A DNA stretch of 40,849 nucleotides from Paracoccaceae bacterium. Its GTDB lineage: Bacteria; Pseudomonadota; Alphaproteobacteria; Rhodobacterales; Rhodobacteraceae. This document shows, piece by piece, positions 33,984 through 40,849 of this stretch. The stretch is from the NCBI GenBank assembly GCA_019634215.1, contig JAHQVS010000011.1, forward strand, positions 1 through 40,849, in the 5' to 3' direction. Both the position numbers and the translations under genes were made by a program. Within the stretch, counting starts at the first letter, position 1. Each line of letters begins with the position of its first letter. The notes beneath the pieces were generated by a model. That model did not search any database and was not told where the DNA came from. It was given only the letters and a program-made list of their open reading frames with translations.

Positions 33984-35234
33984 ATGAACGTTGCCAAAGC
34001 GCAACCAGCCGCTGATACGCAGTCGATGGCGGTGATCATTGGCGCGAGCGCCATGATCCTGGCGCTGTCCTTCGGGGTCCGGTCGGTGTTCGGTGGGGTG
34101 GTCGGGCCGATTTCGGACGAGTTGTTTAATGGCCGGGTCGAGATTTTCTCGTTGTCGCTGGCGATCCAGAATTTGGTGTGGGGCGCGGCGCAGCCACTAT
34201 TCGGTATGATCGCGGATCGATATGGCGACCGGCGGGCCTTGTGGCTTGGGCTGCTGACTTACCTCGCCGGTATGGCGATCTGCATCGTTGGCGCGTCGCC
34301 GTTAGCGCAGCATTTGGGCGCGGGCTTATTGGTCGGCATGGGCGTCTCCGGCACGGCTTTCGGCGTGGTGTTGGCGGTGGTCGGACGCGCGGCCCCGCCA
34401 GAGAAGCGGAGCCAGTATCTCGGTTACGCCTCTGCGTTGGGATCTGCGGGGCAGGTAGCGATGCCGTTTCTCGCCGCGTGGCTGACCGAGTTGTATGATT
34501 GGCGGACGATGTTGATCGTGTTGACCGCCCTGTTGCTGCCCATTGCGGCTTGCATACCTTTGTTAAAGTCGCCGCCTCGCTCTGCATCCCCTACTGCCGT
34601 CGAAGAGGCGGGTATGGCAGAGGTGCTGCGTCAAGCCTTCGGTCACGCCAGCTATGTGCTGTTGACCTTGGGTTTCTTCGTTTGCGGTTTCCATGTGGCT
34701 TTTATCGCCGTCCATCTGCCGAATTTTGTTCAGCATTTTTGCACCGGCACCGATATGAGCCCGGAGGAACTGCGCGGGTTCGGGCTGATGGCGATTTCCG
34801 TGGTCGGGGGCGCCAATATCCTCGGTACTCTTGCGGCGGGCCAGCTCGGCGCTTGGTTCCCGAAGCCCTATATTTTGTCGGCTATTTACGCTTTGCGCGC
34901 GGTGGTGATCCTGGTGTTTATCTCTCTGCCGGTCACCCCCGTGTCAGTGATGGTGTTTGCTTTCACGATGGGGATGCTCTGGCTGTCGACCGTGCCGTTG
35001 ACCAGTGGGTTGGTGGCGGCGATGTTTGGGCCGAAATACATGGGCACCCTGTATGGATTCGTCTTTCTCAGTCACCAGGTCGGCAGCTTTCTCGGGGTTT
35101 GGCTCGGCGGCGTGTTCTTTGACCTCTACGGGTCGTATGACCTGATTTGGGGAGCGTCGATCGCGCTTGGGGTTTTCTCGGCGATCGTGCATTTGCCTGT
35201 GCGTGAGCAGCCCTACCAAGCTGCGCCTGCGTGA
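33984..35234 (+). CDS. MFS transporter
   Basis: 416 residues with twelve predicted membrane segments in two halves. The MFS signature GMIADRYGDRRALWLGLLTYL follows the second helix, and a repeat-like GTLAAGQLGAWFPKPYILSAIYALRA is in the second half. Substrate unknown; the sequence resembles OFA/monocarboxylate-type carriers. It is directly followed by a molybdenum oxidoreductase (11-base gap), so the two are probably one operon and the transporter may bring in or export that enzyme's substrate (inference). Only a weak ribosome-binding site precedes ATG 33984. Confidence 0.93.
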   Translation: MNVAKAQPAADTQSMAVIIGASAMILALSFGVRSVFGGVVGPISDELFNGRVEIFSLSLAIQNLVWGAAQPLFGMIADRYGDRRALWLGLLTYLAGMAICIVGASPLAQHLGAGLLVGMGVSGTAFGVVLAVVGRAAPPEKRSQYLGYASALGSAGQVAMPFLAAWLTELYDWRTMLIVLTALLLPIAACIPLLKSPPRSASPTAVEEAGMAEVLRQAFGHASYVLLTLGFFVCGFHVAFIAVHLPNFVQHFCTGTDMSPEELRGFGLMAISVVGGANILGTLAAGQLGAWFPKPYILSAIYALRAVVILVFISLPVTPVSVMVFAFTMGMLWLSTVPLTSGLVAAMFGPKYMGTLYGFVFLSHQVGSFLGVWLGGVFFDLYGSYDLIWGASIALGVFSAIVHLPVREQPYQAAPA

Positions 35235-35244
35235 GGACAAGGTG

Positions 35245-35973
35245 ATGTTCAGCATAGGCCAAAAAGATCCAAATGGACGCGTTCCGCCCGGTCAACGTGT
35301 CACATCCAAGTTTCCGGTGATGACGGCGGGAAAGCCAAATGTCACCCCAGCGGCCTCCTGGACTTTGACGGTGAGTGTGGAAGCGCCCGACATGTCTGTG
35401 TCAGACATTGTTTGTTGGGATTATCCGGCCTTCTGCGCTTTGTCCCAAACCGAGCTGACCTGCGACATCCATTGCGTGACGCGCTGGTCGAAGCTCGACA
35501 CCCGTTGGCGCGGCGTGTTGATTGTTGATCTGCTTCGAGCTGTGGGACTCGCCCATGATGATCGCGCTTTGGTAAGCGACGGGGTGTCTCCTGAGGCGCC
35601 GCCGGCGGCATATGTCAGCGCTGTTTGTGATGGCGATTATTCAACAAATTTAAAGCTGATAGATCTTCTTGGCGATCAGGCCATGATTGCGCTGGAATAT
35701 GACGCCGGAGAGGGTTTCGCACCGCTCTCCGAGGACCATGGCGGTCCTGCCCGCTTGCTGGCGCCAAAGCTATACCTCTGGAAGTCAGCGAAATGGTTGC
35801 GCCGTCTGACTTTTACCCCCTACGAGCGCAAGGGATATTGGGAGCGGCTTGGGTACCATAATTATGGAGACCCATGGAAGGAGCAACGCTACCGGGGCCT
35901 CTCGGATGCCGATCATCGAAGTACGCTCGATTCGGCTTTGTCACGAAAGATTCGTGAAACGCGTCTCCGCTAG
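35245..35973 (+). CDS. Molybdopterin-dependent oxidoreductase (sulfite oxidase/YedY fold), no export signal
   Basis: 242 residues. Sulfite-oxidase-type molybdopterin domain: TSKFPVMTAGKPNVTP, SWTLTV, CDIHCVTRWSKLDTRW with the Mo-ligand Cys77, VDLLRAVGLA, ALEYDAGEGFAPLSEDHGGPARLLAPKLYLWKSAKWL (key residues G-P-R-L-P-W-K-K). It has no Tat or Sec signal, so unlike YedY it is likely cytoplasmic. No membrane partner (YedZ-like) is next to it. ATG 35245 has GAGG eight bases upstream; GTG 35242 is possible. It lies 11 bases after the MFS gene. Confidence 0.92.
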   Translation: MFSIGQKDPNGRVPPGQRVTSKFPVMTAGKPNVTPAASWTLTVSVEAPDMSVSDIVCWDYPAFCALSQTELTCDIHCVTRWSKLDTRWRGVLIVDLLRAVGLAHDDRALVSDGVSPEAPPAAYVSAVCDGDYSTNLKLIDLLGDQAMIALEYDAGEGFAPLSEDHGGPARLLAPKLYLWKSAKWLRRLTFTPYERKGYWERLGYHNYGDPWKEQRYRGLSDADHRSTLDSALSRKIRETRLR

Positions 35974-36148
35974 GAGTAGAAAAATTGTACACATGATGAA
36001 TTATTATACATATTATTTTAGTTGTTTTGGGGATTTGGCATAGGAAGCTGAGGTCGCCCGATTTTCCGGTGGACAAAATAATGATTAGCCCAGCAGTATG
36101 ACCATAAGAATATACCTGACACGTCAATTAATTATCATTTGAGCGGCA
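35974..36148. other. AT-rich intergenic region before the AraC-type gene
   Basis: 175 bases, strikingly AT-rich (for example 36000-36020) compared with the flanks. It contains TA-rich near-palindromic text (ATTATTATACATATTAT at about 35998-36014) that may be promoter or operator DNA. No gene seen. Confidence 0.4.
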
Positions 36149-37213
36149 ATGTCTGGCGAGTTTTCATATGTATCGATGGTTAACCCACAGGTTGACAGCT
36201 TCGAACTCACTGCAAACTTTGCTCGGGATTTACCCAAGCTTGCTCAAGAAATGGGCTTGGATATATCCAGCTTTGCTAAAGCCGCGGGTCTTGACCCTGC
36301 TCAATTCGATGATGTTTCTACGAGAATTCCTATTGAAAGTTTCACTCGACTGTTGAGCGGTATCGCCAGCTTGGTCGATGATGATACGTTTGGCCTGAGA
36401 TACGGAGCGATCTATCGTCCAGGCGGTATCGGCCCATTCGGCTACGGAATGATGAATGCTCCAACGCTGCGCCAAGCCTTGAAATTCGCGGCGCGCTTTA
36501 TGCGCGTAAATATCGATCTGGCATCAATGACGGTCAAATTCGATGATGAGGGCGCTCATTGCAGCTGGACCTATTCTCGGTTGGTGACCCAACCCGAGCA
36601 TCTATGTGATTATGGGGTGATGATTTTCCTGAATGCCTTGAGCCGGTTTTTCCCGAATGATCGCAGCGGTATAAGGGTGGATCTGTCGCGATCGCGGCCG
36701 AGATCGATTGCTGCGCACAAAGCTTTGATGTGCCGAGACGTTCGTTTTGAAAGCAGCGCCAATACAGTACATTTCTCCTCGAACTTGCTCGACCATATGG
36801 ACCTGAACGCCGATGAACGGTTGTTCAAAGTGATGCATGACCATTGCGAGACACTGCTCCTTGGTGTTCGGCGTTCCGTCGATATCGTCTCACAGGTGAG
36901 TGATCTTGTGTTGGAGTCACCGGATGGGTGGGACTTATCTCTTGCCCAGGTTGCAGAGCATCTGGGGTGCGCCCCAAGAACCTTGCAACGCCGTTTGAGA
37001 GAGCGCGGCCTTGGGTTTAGCCAGCTGCTGACCCAGATACGTCACGATCTTTCGGATCGTTTGCTTCGGGATTCAACGCTATCGATTGCTCTGATCAGCA
37101 ATCAGTTACACTTCTCAGCACCAAGCGCATACACGCGTTTCGTGAAACGCGCATATGGACAATCACCGCGTGAGCGTCGCGTTGTTTTGCGCGGGCAGCT
37201 GGTGAGTTTGTGA
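36149..37213 (+). CDS. AraC-family regulator (OruR/ArgR-like with Arabinose_bd-type domain)
   Basis: 354 residues. N-terminal ligand-binding domain of the PF12625 type (TANFARDLPKLAQEMGLDIS, FGLRYGAIYRPGGIGPFGYG, NAPTLRQALKFAARFM) and a C-terminal AraC HTH pair (LSLAQVAEHLGCAPRTLQRRL and STLSIALISNQLHFSAPSAY, ending FVKRAYGQSPRERR). Its base composition is visibly AT-richer than neighbouring genes, suggesting lateral arrival. It could control the MFS/molybdenum pair upstream or a distant regulon. The Shine-Dalgarno before ATG 36149 is weak. Confidence 0.93.
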   Translation: MSGEFSYVSMVNPQVDSFELTANFARDLPKLAQEMGLDISSFAKAAGLDPAQFDDVSTRIPIESFTRLLSGIASLVDDDTFGLRYGAIYRPGGIGPFGYGMMNAPTLRQALKFAARFMRVNIDLASMTVKFDDEGAHCSWTYSRLVTQPEHLCDYGVMIFLNALSRFFPNDRSGIRVDLSRSRPRSIAAHKALMCRDVRFESSANTVHFSSNLLDHMDLNADERLFKVMHDHCETLLLGVRRSVDIVSQVSDLVLESPDGWDLSLAQVAEHLGCAPRTLQRRLRERGLGFSQLLTQIRHDLSDRLLRDSTLSIALISNQLHFSAPSAYTRFVKRAYGQSPRERRVVLRGQLVSL

Positions 37214-37416
37214 GGCGTTTATTCGATTTTGCGAACATCCTGATTGCATAAGTATTCATTTCCATACTTAACTAGATACGCCATCACTGAGGCAATTCTG
37301 GCGTGACGGGTAAAGGCATAGATAGCGAAATTTGAGTAGCCCAGTATGTTGTTGGTGGGAAGGTGGCGCGTGGAGGATCACCACACCAAAAATTTTGGGG
37401 TAATGGAGCAGGCACA

Positions 37417-37695
37417 ATGGCCCTAAACCACGGGGAACAAAAAGAAGTAGAGGTGTTCGAGAGTGATGCGACCTTGGATCGTCTCACCAATAAAGAAGAT
37501 CAGGATGAGAGCGAGAAATTGATGGCTCGCATGCTGTACCTAGCGCATGACGCCATCGAATTGGGAGATCAGGAGCCGGGCCGGTTAAATGCGGAAATGG
37601 CGGCGGTTGGCCGTTTTCTGCGTCAATGGGTGATCCATACCGAACCGAAACTGCGACGGCGTCAAGAGCGTCAGCGCGCCAATTGCGATAGGTGA
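37417..37695 (+). CDS. Small hypothetical protein
   Basis: 92 residues from ATG 37417, which has GGAG eight bases upstream. Charged, helical-looking text (DESEKLMARMLYLAHDAIELGD, MAAVGRFLRQWVIHTEPKLRRRQERQR) with a basic tail; no membrane segment. I do not recognise a family. An upstream in-frame start at 37363 is not supported. It stands alone, 275 bases before ffh. Confidence 0.6.
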   Translation: MALNHGEQKEVEVFESDATLDRLTNKEDQDESEKLMARMLYLAHDAIELGDQEPGRLNAEMAAVGRFLRQWVIHTEPKLRRRQERQRANCDR

Positions 37696-37816
37696 CCAGG
37701 TCAGCGATGGGCCTTGAGGGGCCATCGCGGTTACGAGCATTGCTTTGCGTTACAGCCATTCACTCTTGCACTCTTGTTCCAAGCATCGTGATAAAACGTT
37801 TGGTTGTTTCCGCGAA

Positions 37817-37846
37817 TTGACATCGCGGTTTAAGACGACGTAGTAA
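37817..37846 (+). promoter_or_regulatory. Candidate promoter for ffh or its leader RNA
   Basis: TTGACA (37817-37822), an 18-base spacer, then TAGTAA (37841-37846). Transcription would begin near 37853, just before the hairpin region and about 118 bases upstream of the ffh start. Confidence 0.5.
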
Positions 37847-37866
37847 AGCATAGCCCTGAGGGGCAA

Positions 37867-37904
37867 CGCCGGTCAGCGAAGGTTCGCTCACCGGCGCTTT
37901 TTGC
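37867..37904 (+). terminator. Terminator-like hairpin inside the ffh leader
   Basis: Stem CGCCGGT/ACCGGCG (37867-37873 and 37890-37896) with an inner stem AGCGAA/TTCGCT, followed by CTTTTTGC. It lies about 15 bases after the likely start of transcription and before ffh, so it acts as an attenuator, as the end of a short RNA, or it terminates the upstream small gene. Confidence 0.65.
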
Positions 37905-37930
37905 TTTGATGATTGCGATTCTGAGCCGTT

Positions 37931-37970
37931 GGGCAGGTTGGCCCAAGCGCGCTCACTGTAGGGGCTGCCC
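37931..37970 (+). repeat. Inverted repeat around the ffh ribosome-binding site
   Basis: GGGCAG (37931-37936) and CTGCCC (37965-37970) are complementary, with the AGGGG Shine-Dalgarno (37960-37964) next to the second arm and the start ATG immediately after. It could hinder initiation when folded. Confidence 0.35.
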
Positions 37971-39470
37971 ATGTTCGAAGCGCTATCTGAACGTCTTTCC
38001 GGGGTTTTCGACAAGCTCACCAAACGCGGCGCTTTGTCTGAGGCGGACGTTCAGGCGGCGCTGCGTGAGGTGCGGGTGGCGTTGCTGGAGGCCGATGTCG
38101 CTCTGCCGGTAGCGCGGGATTTTGTCGGCCGGGTGAAGTCTCAGGCGGTCGGCGCGGCGGTGCTGAAGTCGGTCACGCCGGGCCAAATGGTGGTGAAGAT
38201 CGTCCATGACGAGTTGGTCAAGACCCTCGCGGGCGACAAGCCGGGGGATGTCGAGCCCAGTCTGAAAATCGACAGCCCGCCAGCCCCGATCATGATGGTC
38301 GGCCTGCAGGGTTCGGGCAAAACCACCACTACAGCTAAGCTGGCGCTGCGGCTGAAGACCCGGCTCAATAAAAAGATCCTGATGGCGTCGCTCGACACCA
38401 ACCGCCCGGCCGCCATGGAGCAGTTGGCGGTGTTGGGGACCCAGGTCGGCGTCGACACTCTGCCGATCGTAAAGGGCCAGACCCCGGTTGAGATCGCCAA
38501 GCGCGCCAAGCAGCAGGCGACTTTGGGCGGGTATGACGTCTACATGCTCGACACCGCTGGCCGCCTTCATGTCAACGAGGAGCTGATGCAGGAGGTCGAG
38601 GCGGTCCGCGACGTCGCCAACCCGCATGAGACCCTCTTGGTGGTCGACAGCCTCACGGGCCAGGACGCCGTAAACGTCGCCAAAAACTTCAACGATCGCT
38701 TGGCGATCTCCGGTGTGGTGTTAACCCGGATGGACGGCGATGGCCGCGGCGGCGCGGCGCTCTCGATGCGCGCCGTCACCGGCAAGCCGATCAAATTTGT
38801 CGGTGTGGGCGAGAAAATCGACCAGTTGGAGGAATTCCATCCAGATCGAGTCGCCGGCCGCATTCTCGGCATGGGCGACATCGTCAGCTTGGTCGAAAAA
38901 GCCGCCGAGACCATGGAGCAGGAGGCGGCAGAACGCCAAGCGAAGCGGATGATGAAGGGCCGCTTCGACATGAACGATCTGCAAATGCAGTTGGAGCAGA
39001 TGCAAAAGCTCGGCGGCATGTCCGGCGTCATGAGCATGATGCCCGGCATGGGCAAGATGCAAAAGCAGATGGATGAGAGTGGCTTTGACGACAAGGCGAT
39101 CAAGCGCCAGGTCGCTGTTATTCAGTCGATGACGAAAGAAGAACGCAAGAAGCCGGACTTGCTCCAGGCCAGCCGTAAGAAACGCATTGCCGCCGGTTCC
39201 GGTATGCAGGTGCAGGACATCAACCGTCTCATCAAGATGCATCGGCAGATGCAGGATATGATGAAGAAGATGGGCAAGATGGGCAAAAAGGGCATGATGC
39301 GCGGTGGCCTTGGCGCATTGATGGGTGGCGGCGGCATGCCCCCAGGCGCCAATGGGCCAGCGCCTGGTGGTGCAGCCCCGAGTGCGCTGCCTCCCGGATT
39401 CCCCGCTACCCCAGGCGGGGGTTTGCCGAGTCTGCCGGGCGGGCTGTCGGGGCTGGGCAAGAAGAAATGA
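37971..39470 (+). CDS. ffh: Signal recognition particle protein Ffh
   Basis: 499 residues. Binds SRP RNA and signal sequences and, with FtsY, directs inner-membrane proteins. NG GTPase domain: P-loop VGLQGSGKTTTTAKLALRL near residues 107-125, TNRPAAMEQLAVLG, DTAGRLHVNEEL, TRMDGDGRGGAALS. The methionine-rich M domain starts at about residue 330 (MNDLQMQLEQMQKLGG) and binds RNA and signal peptides. A Gly/Pro/Met-rich tail (MKKMGKMGKKGMMRGG, then GGGG and APGGAAP) extends beyond the usual end. ATG 37971 has AGGGG six bases upstream. Its last codons overlap the Coq7-like start (ATGA). Confidence 0.97.
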   Translation: MFEALSERLSGVFDKLTKRGALSEADVQAALREVRVALLEADVALPVARDFVGRVKSQAVGAAVLKSVTPGQMVVKIVHDELVKTLAGDKPGDVEPSLKIDSPPAPIMMVGLQGSGKTTTTAKLALRLKTRLNKKILMASLDTNRPAAMEQLAVLGTQVGVDTLPIVKGQTPVEIAKRAKQQATLGGYDVYMLDTAGRLHVNEELMQEVEAVRDVANPHETLLVVDSLTGQDAVNVAKNFNDRLAISGVVLTRMDGDGRGGAALSMRAVTGKPIKFVGVGEKIDQLEEFHPDRVAGRILGMGDIVSLVEKAAETMEQEAAERQAKRMMKGRFDMNDLQMQLEQMQKLGGMSGVMSMMPGMGKMQKQMDESGFDDKAIKRQVAVIQSMTKEERKKPDLLQASRKKRIAAGSGMQVQDINRLIKMHRQMQDMMKKMGKMGKKGMMRGGLGALMGGGGMPPGANGPAPGGAAPSALPPGFPATPGGGLPSLPGGLSGLGKKK

Positions 39471-40066
39471 CCATACCGTCGACGCCTTGGCCTCCGGATC
39501 GCGCCGCGCATGCGATAGCTCGAATTTGCAAGGTGAATCACGCTGGCGAATATGGCGCTATCCGGATCTATGGCGCACAGATCTTCGTCTCTCGCCTGCT
39601 TTGGCCCCGGTTGACAACCGAACTCGGCGAGTTGCGAGCGCATGAGATCCAGCATTGCAGGATTTTCAAGGAGGCGATGCCCTCACGTGGCGCCCGTCCC
39701 TGCCGGATCATGCCGCTCTGGAGCGTCGGCGGGTGGGTGCTCGGCTTTGTGACGGCGCTTCTGGGGCCACGAGCGATTTGGGCCTGCACCGAGGCGGTGG
39801 AGGCGACGGTCCATCGCCATCTTAACGACCAGATTGCGTTTTTAGCCAATCGCGACGAGCGGCTCAGGCAAGAGATTCTCGCTATTCGTGATGAAGAGGA
39901 AGGCCACCTCACGCTTGCGAGAGAGAGAATGGGTGCGCGCGACTGGTTGGCCCGCCGGCTCTACCCAATCATCGAGATCAGTGTCGACGGCGTCATCTGG
40001 CTCTCCACTTGGGGAGAGTCCGCGAAAATGGTTCGGGATCTGGACGATACGGAGCGGCAAGCGTGA
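39467..40066 (+). CDS. Coq7-family (demethoxyubiquinone hydroxylase-like) di-iron protein
   Basis: 199 residues. Ferritin-like di-iron site typical of COQ7: NHAGEYGAIRIYGAQ (first Glu), RAHEIQHCRIF (ExxH), CTEAVEATVHRHL (Glu), and IRDEEEGHLTLARERM (ExxH). COQ7 hydroxylates demethoxyubiquinone in ubiquinone synthesis, usually at the inner membrane; the middle segment (WVLGFVTALLGPRAIWACTEA) is hydrophobic. It overlaps the ffh stop by four bases (ATGA) and is overlapped by the next gene (GTGA), so these are translationally coupled. Confidence 0.93.
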   Translation: MTIPSTPWPPDRAAHAIARICKVNHAGEYGAIRIYGAQIFVSRLLWPRLTTELGELRAHEIQHCRIFKEAMPSRGARPCRIMPLWSVGGWVLGFVTALLGPRAIWACTEAVEATVHRHLNDQIAFLANRDERLRQEILAIRDEEEGHLTLARERMGARDWLARRLYPIIEISVDGVIWLSTWGESAKMVRDLDDTERQA

Positions 40067-40578
40067 TTCCGACCGTGCAGACTGATCGGCTGACCTTAAG
40101 AGCCCCCACCTTAGAGGATTTTCCCGCGTTCGCTGCATTCTATGCGTCGCCACAGGCGGACATGCTGGGTGGCCGCGTCGATGCGGGGGCAGCTTGGGTC
40201 AAGCTGACGAGCTTGATTGGTCAATGGACGCTGCGCGGCTTTGGCCGATGGATCGTCGAGGAGCGCGAAACCGGCGCCTATTGTGGGCATGTGGGTTGCC
40301 ATCAACCGCATGGCTGGCCGGATCGTGAAATCGCCTGGAGCGTCACAGCGACAGCTCAGGGGCGCGGGATCGCCTATGAGGCGGCTTTCGCCGCGCGGGC
40401 TTACGCTTTTGAGACGCTGAAATGGCCTACGGCGATCAGTCTGGTGGAGCCGGTCAACAGCCGGTCTGCTGCTTTAGCTCAACGGCTAGGCGCCCGCCCA
40501 GACGGCGCTTGGACCCATCCGGAGGGGGTCGAGCTGATCATCTACCGCCATCCGTCGCCCAGCGATTTCGGGGTCTAG
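40063..40578 (+). CDS. GNAT-family N-acetyltransferase (RimJ/RimL-like)
   Basis: 171 residues starting at GTG 40063, which overlaps the Coq7 stop and has GGAG eight bases upstream. The RimJ/RimL-like pattern is TDRLTLRAPTLEDFPAFA at the start and TAQGRGIAYEAAFAARAYAF for the acetyl-CoA loop. The next gene is a paralogue of it (shared IP-x3-T-x-RL-x-LRAP, GFG-x-W-x-IE-x-RETG). Substrate unknown. Confidence 0.9.
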   Translation: MIPTVQTDRLTLRAPTLEDFPAFAAFYASPQADMLGGRVDAGAAWVKLTSLIGQWTLRGFGRWIVEERETGAYCGHVGCHQPHGWPDREIAWSVTATAQGRGIAYEAAFAARAYAFETLKWPTAISLVEPVNSRSAALAQRLGARPDGAWTHPEGVELIIYRHPSPSDFGV

Positions 40579-40579
40579 T

Positions 40580-40849
40580 ATGACGGAGATTCCGATAATA
40601 GAGACAGAGCGGTTGGTTCTGCGGGCGCCGAAGCGGGCCGATTTCGATACCTATGGCCCGATGCTGATGTCCGAGCGCGCACAATATATCGGCGGGCCAT
40701 TCACCTTGCCCGGTGCGTGGCGCGATTTCTCAAATGACGTGGCCAGTTGGGTGCTGAATGGGTTTGGGCCTTGGGCGATCGAGAGTCGCGAGACTGGTGA
40801 GTTCCTCGGGATCGTAGGCCCTCAGCGCCCCCCCTATTTCCCTGAGACC
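40580..40849 (+). CDS. GNAT-family N-acetyltransferase, 5' part (3' end outside window)
   Basis: 90 codons from ATG 40580, one base after the previous gene's stop, running off the right edge. MTEIPIIETERLVLRAPKRA, SWVLNGFGPWAIESRETGEF show that it is a tandem paralogue of the preceding gene. The acetyl-CoA loop lies outside the window. Confidence 0.85.
   Translation, partial: MTEIPIIETERLVLRAPKRADFDTYGPMLMSERAQYIGGPFTLPGAWRDFSNDVASWVLNGFGPWAIESRETGEFLGIVGPQRPPYFPET

Noticed and set aside
1-40849. Prophage, insertion sequence or CRISPR
   Set aside because: No transposase, integrase, phage structural gene, regular spacer-repeat array or flanking direct repeat was seen.

Overview
The window is a chromosomal segment of an alphaproteobacterium with moderately high GC. 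The markers are a DUF1013/TrcR cell-cycle regulator, an AFG1-type ZapE ATPase, a three-gene proton-translocating transhydrogenase (pntAA, pntAB, pntB), a 44-residue aa3-type cytochrome c oxidase subunit IV, a perfect CtrA-type box (TTAA-N7-TTAAC) and a Coq7-family hydroxylase. The genus cannot be fixed from the sequence. I see no prophage, transposase, CRISPR array, rRNA or tRNA. Most genes are housekeeping or metabolic, with short accessory stretches between them.

Layout. 1-1549: 5' two thirds of a malic enzyme (maeB), running off the left edge. 1816-5453: a mixed accessory stretch with a GFA/CENP-V-type zinc protein, a TIR-like protein with an unusual N-terminal domain, a DM13 lipoprotein, and a divergent XRE-MmyB regulator/membrane protein pair that shares a perfect dyad. 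5533-9502: the pnt genes and the small cytochrome oxidase subunit, separated by about 720 bases holding strong hairpins, a CtrA box and a plus-strand terminator. 9625-12351: SDR, glutathione transferase and mtnP. 12483-17318: a TPR-sulfotransferase, a probable frameshifted remnant, a SprA-like HExxH protein, an M19 dipeptidase and a flavin reductase. 17528-21630: GNAT, gnd and gntK (divergent gluconate pair), and a glutamate-synthase-like FMN protein. 21961-26912: DUF427 protein, prpE, two small paralogous membrane proteins and a serine/alanine-glyoxylate aminotransferase whose start lies in a large inverted repeat. 26998-35973: trcR, RNase T2, SDR-DoxX fusion, quinone oxidoreductase, glutaminase, TPR protein, zapE, and an MFS/molybdenum oxidoreductase pair. 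36149-37213: an AraC-type regulator in a visibly AT-richer patch. 37417-40849: a small unknown gene, then ffh-coq7-GNAT-GNAT, a tightly packed unit preceded by a promoter and a terminator-like hairpin.

Functional links. Transhydrogenase, malic enzyme and 6-phosphogluconate dehydrogenase all affect NADPH supply; gluconokinase feeds gnd. PrpE and the aminotransferase point to propionate and glyoxylate/serine metabolism. No single cluster is a clear new system. The best candidates for new biology are the TIR-like protein (possible nucleic-acid-binding or HicA-like N-terminus fused to a TIR domain), the structured region between pntAA and the oxidase subunit, the ffh leader, and the hairpin over the aminotransferase start.
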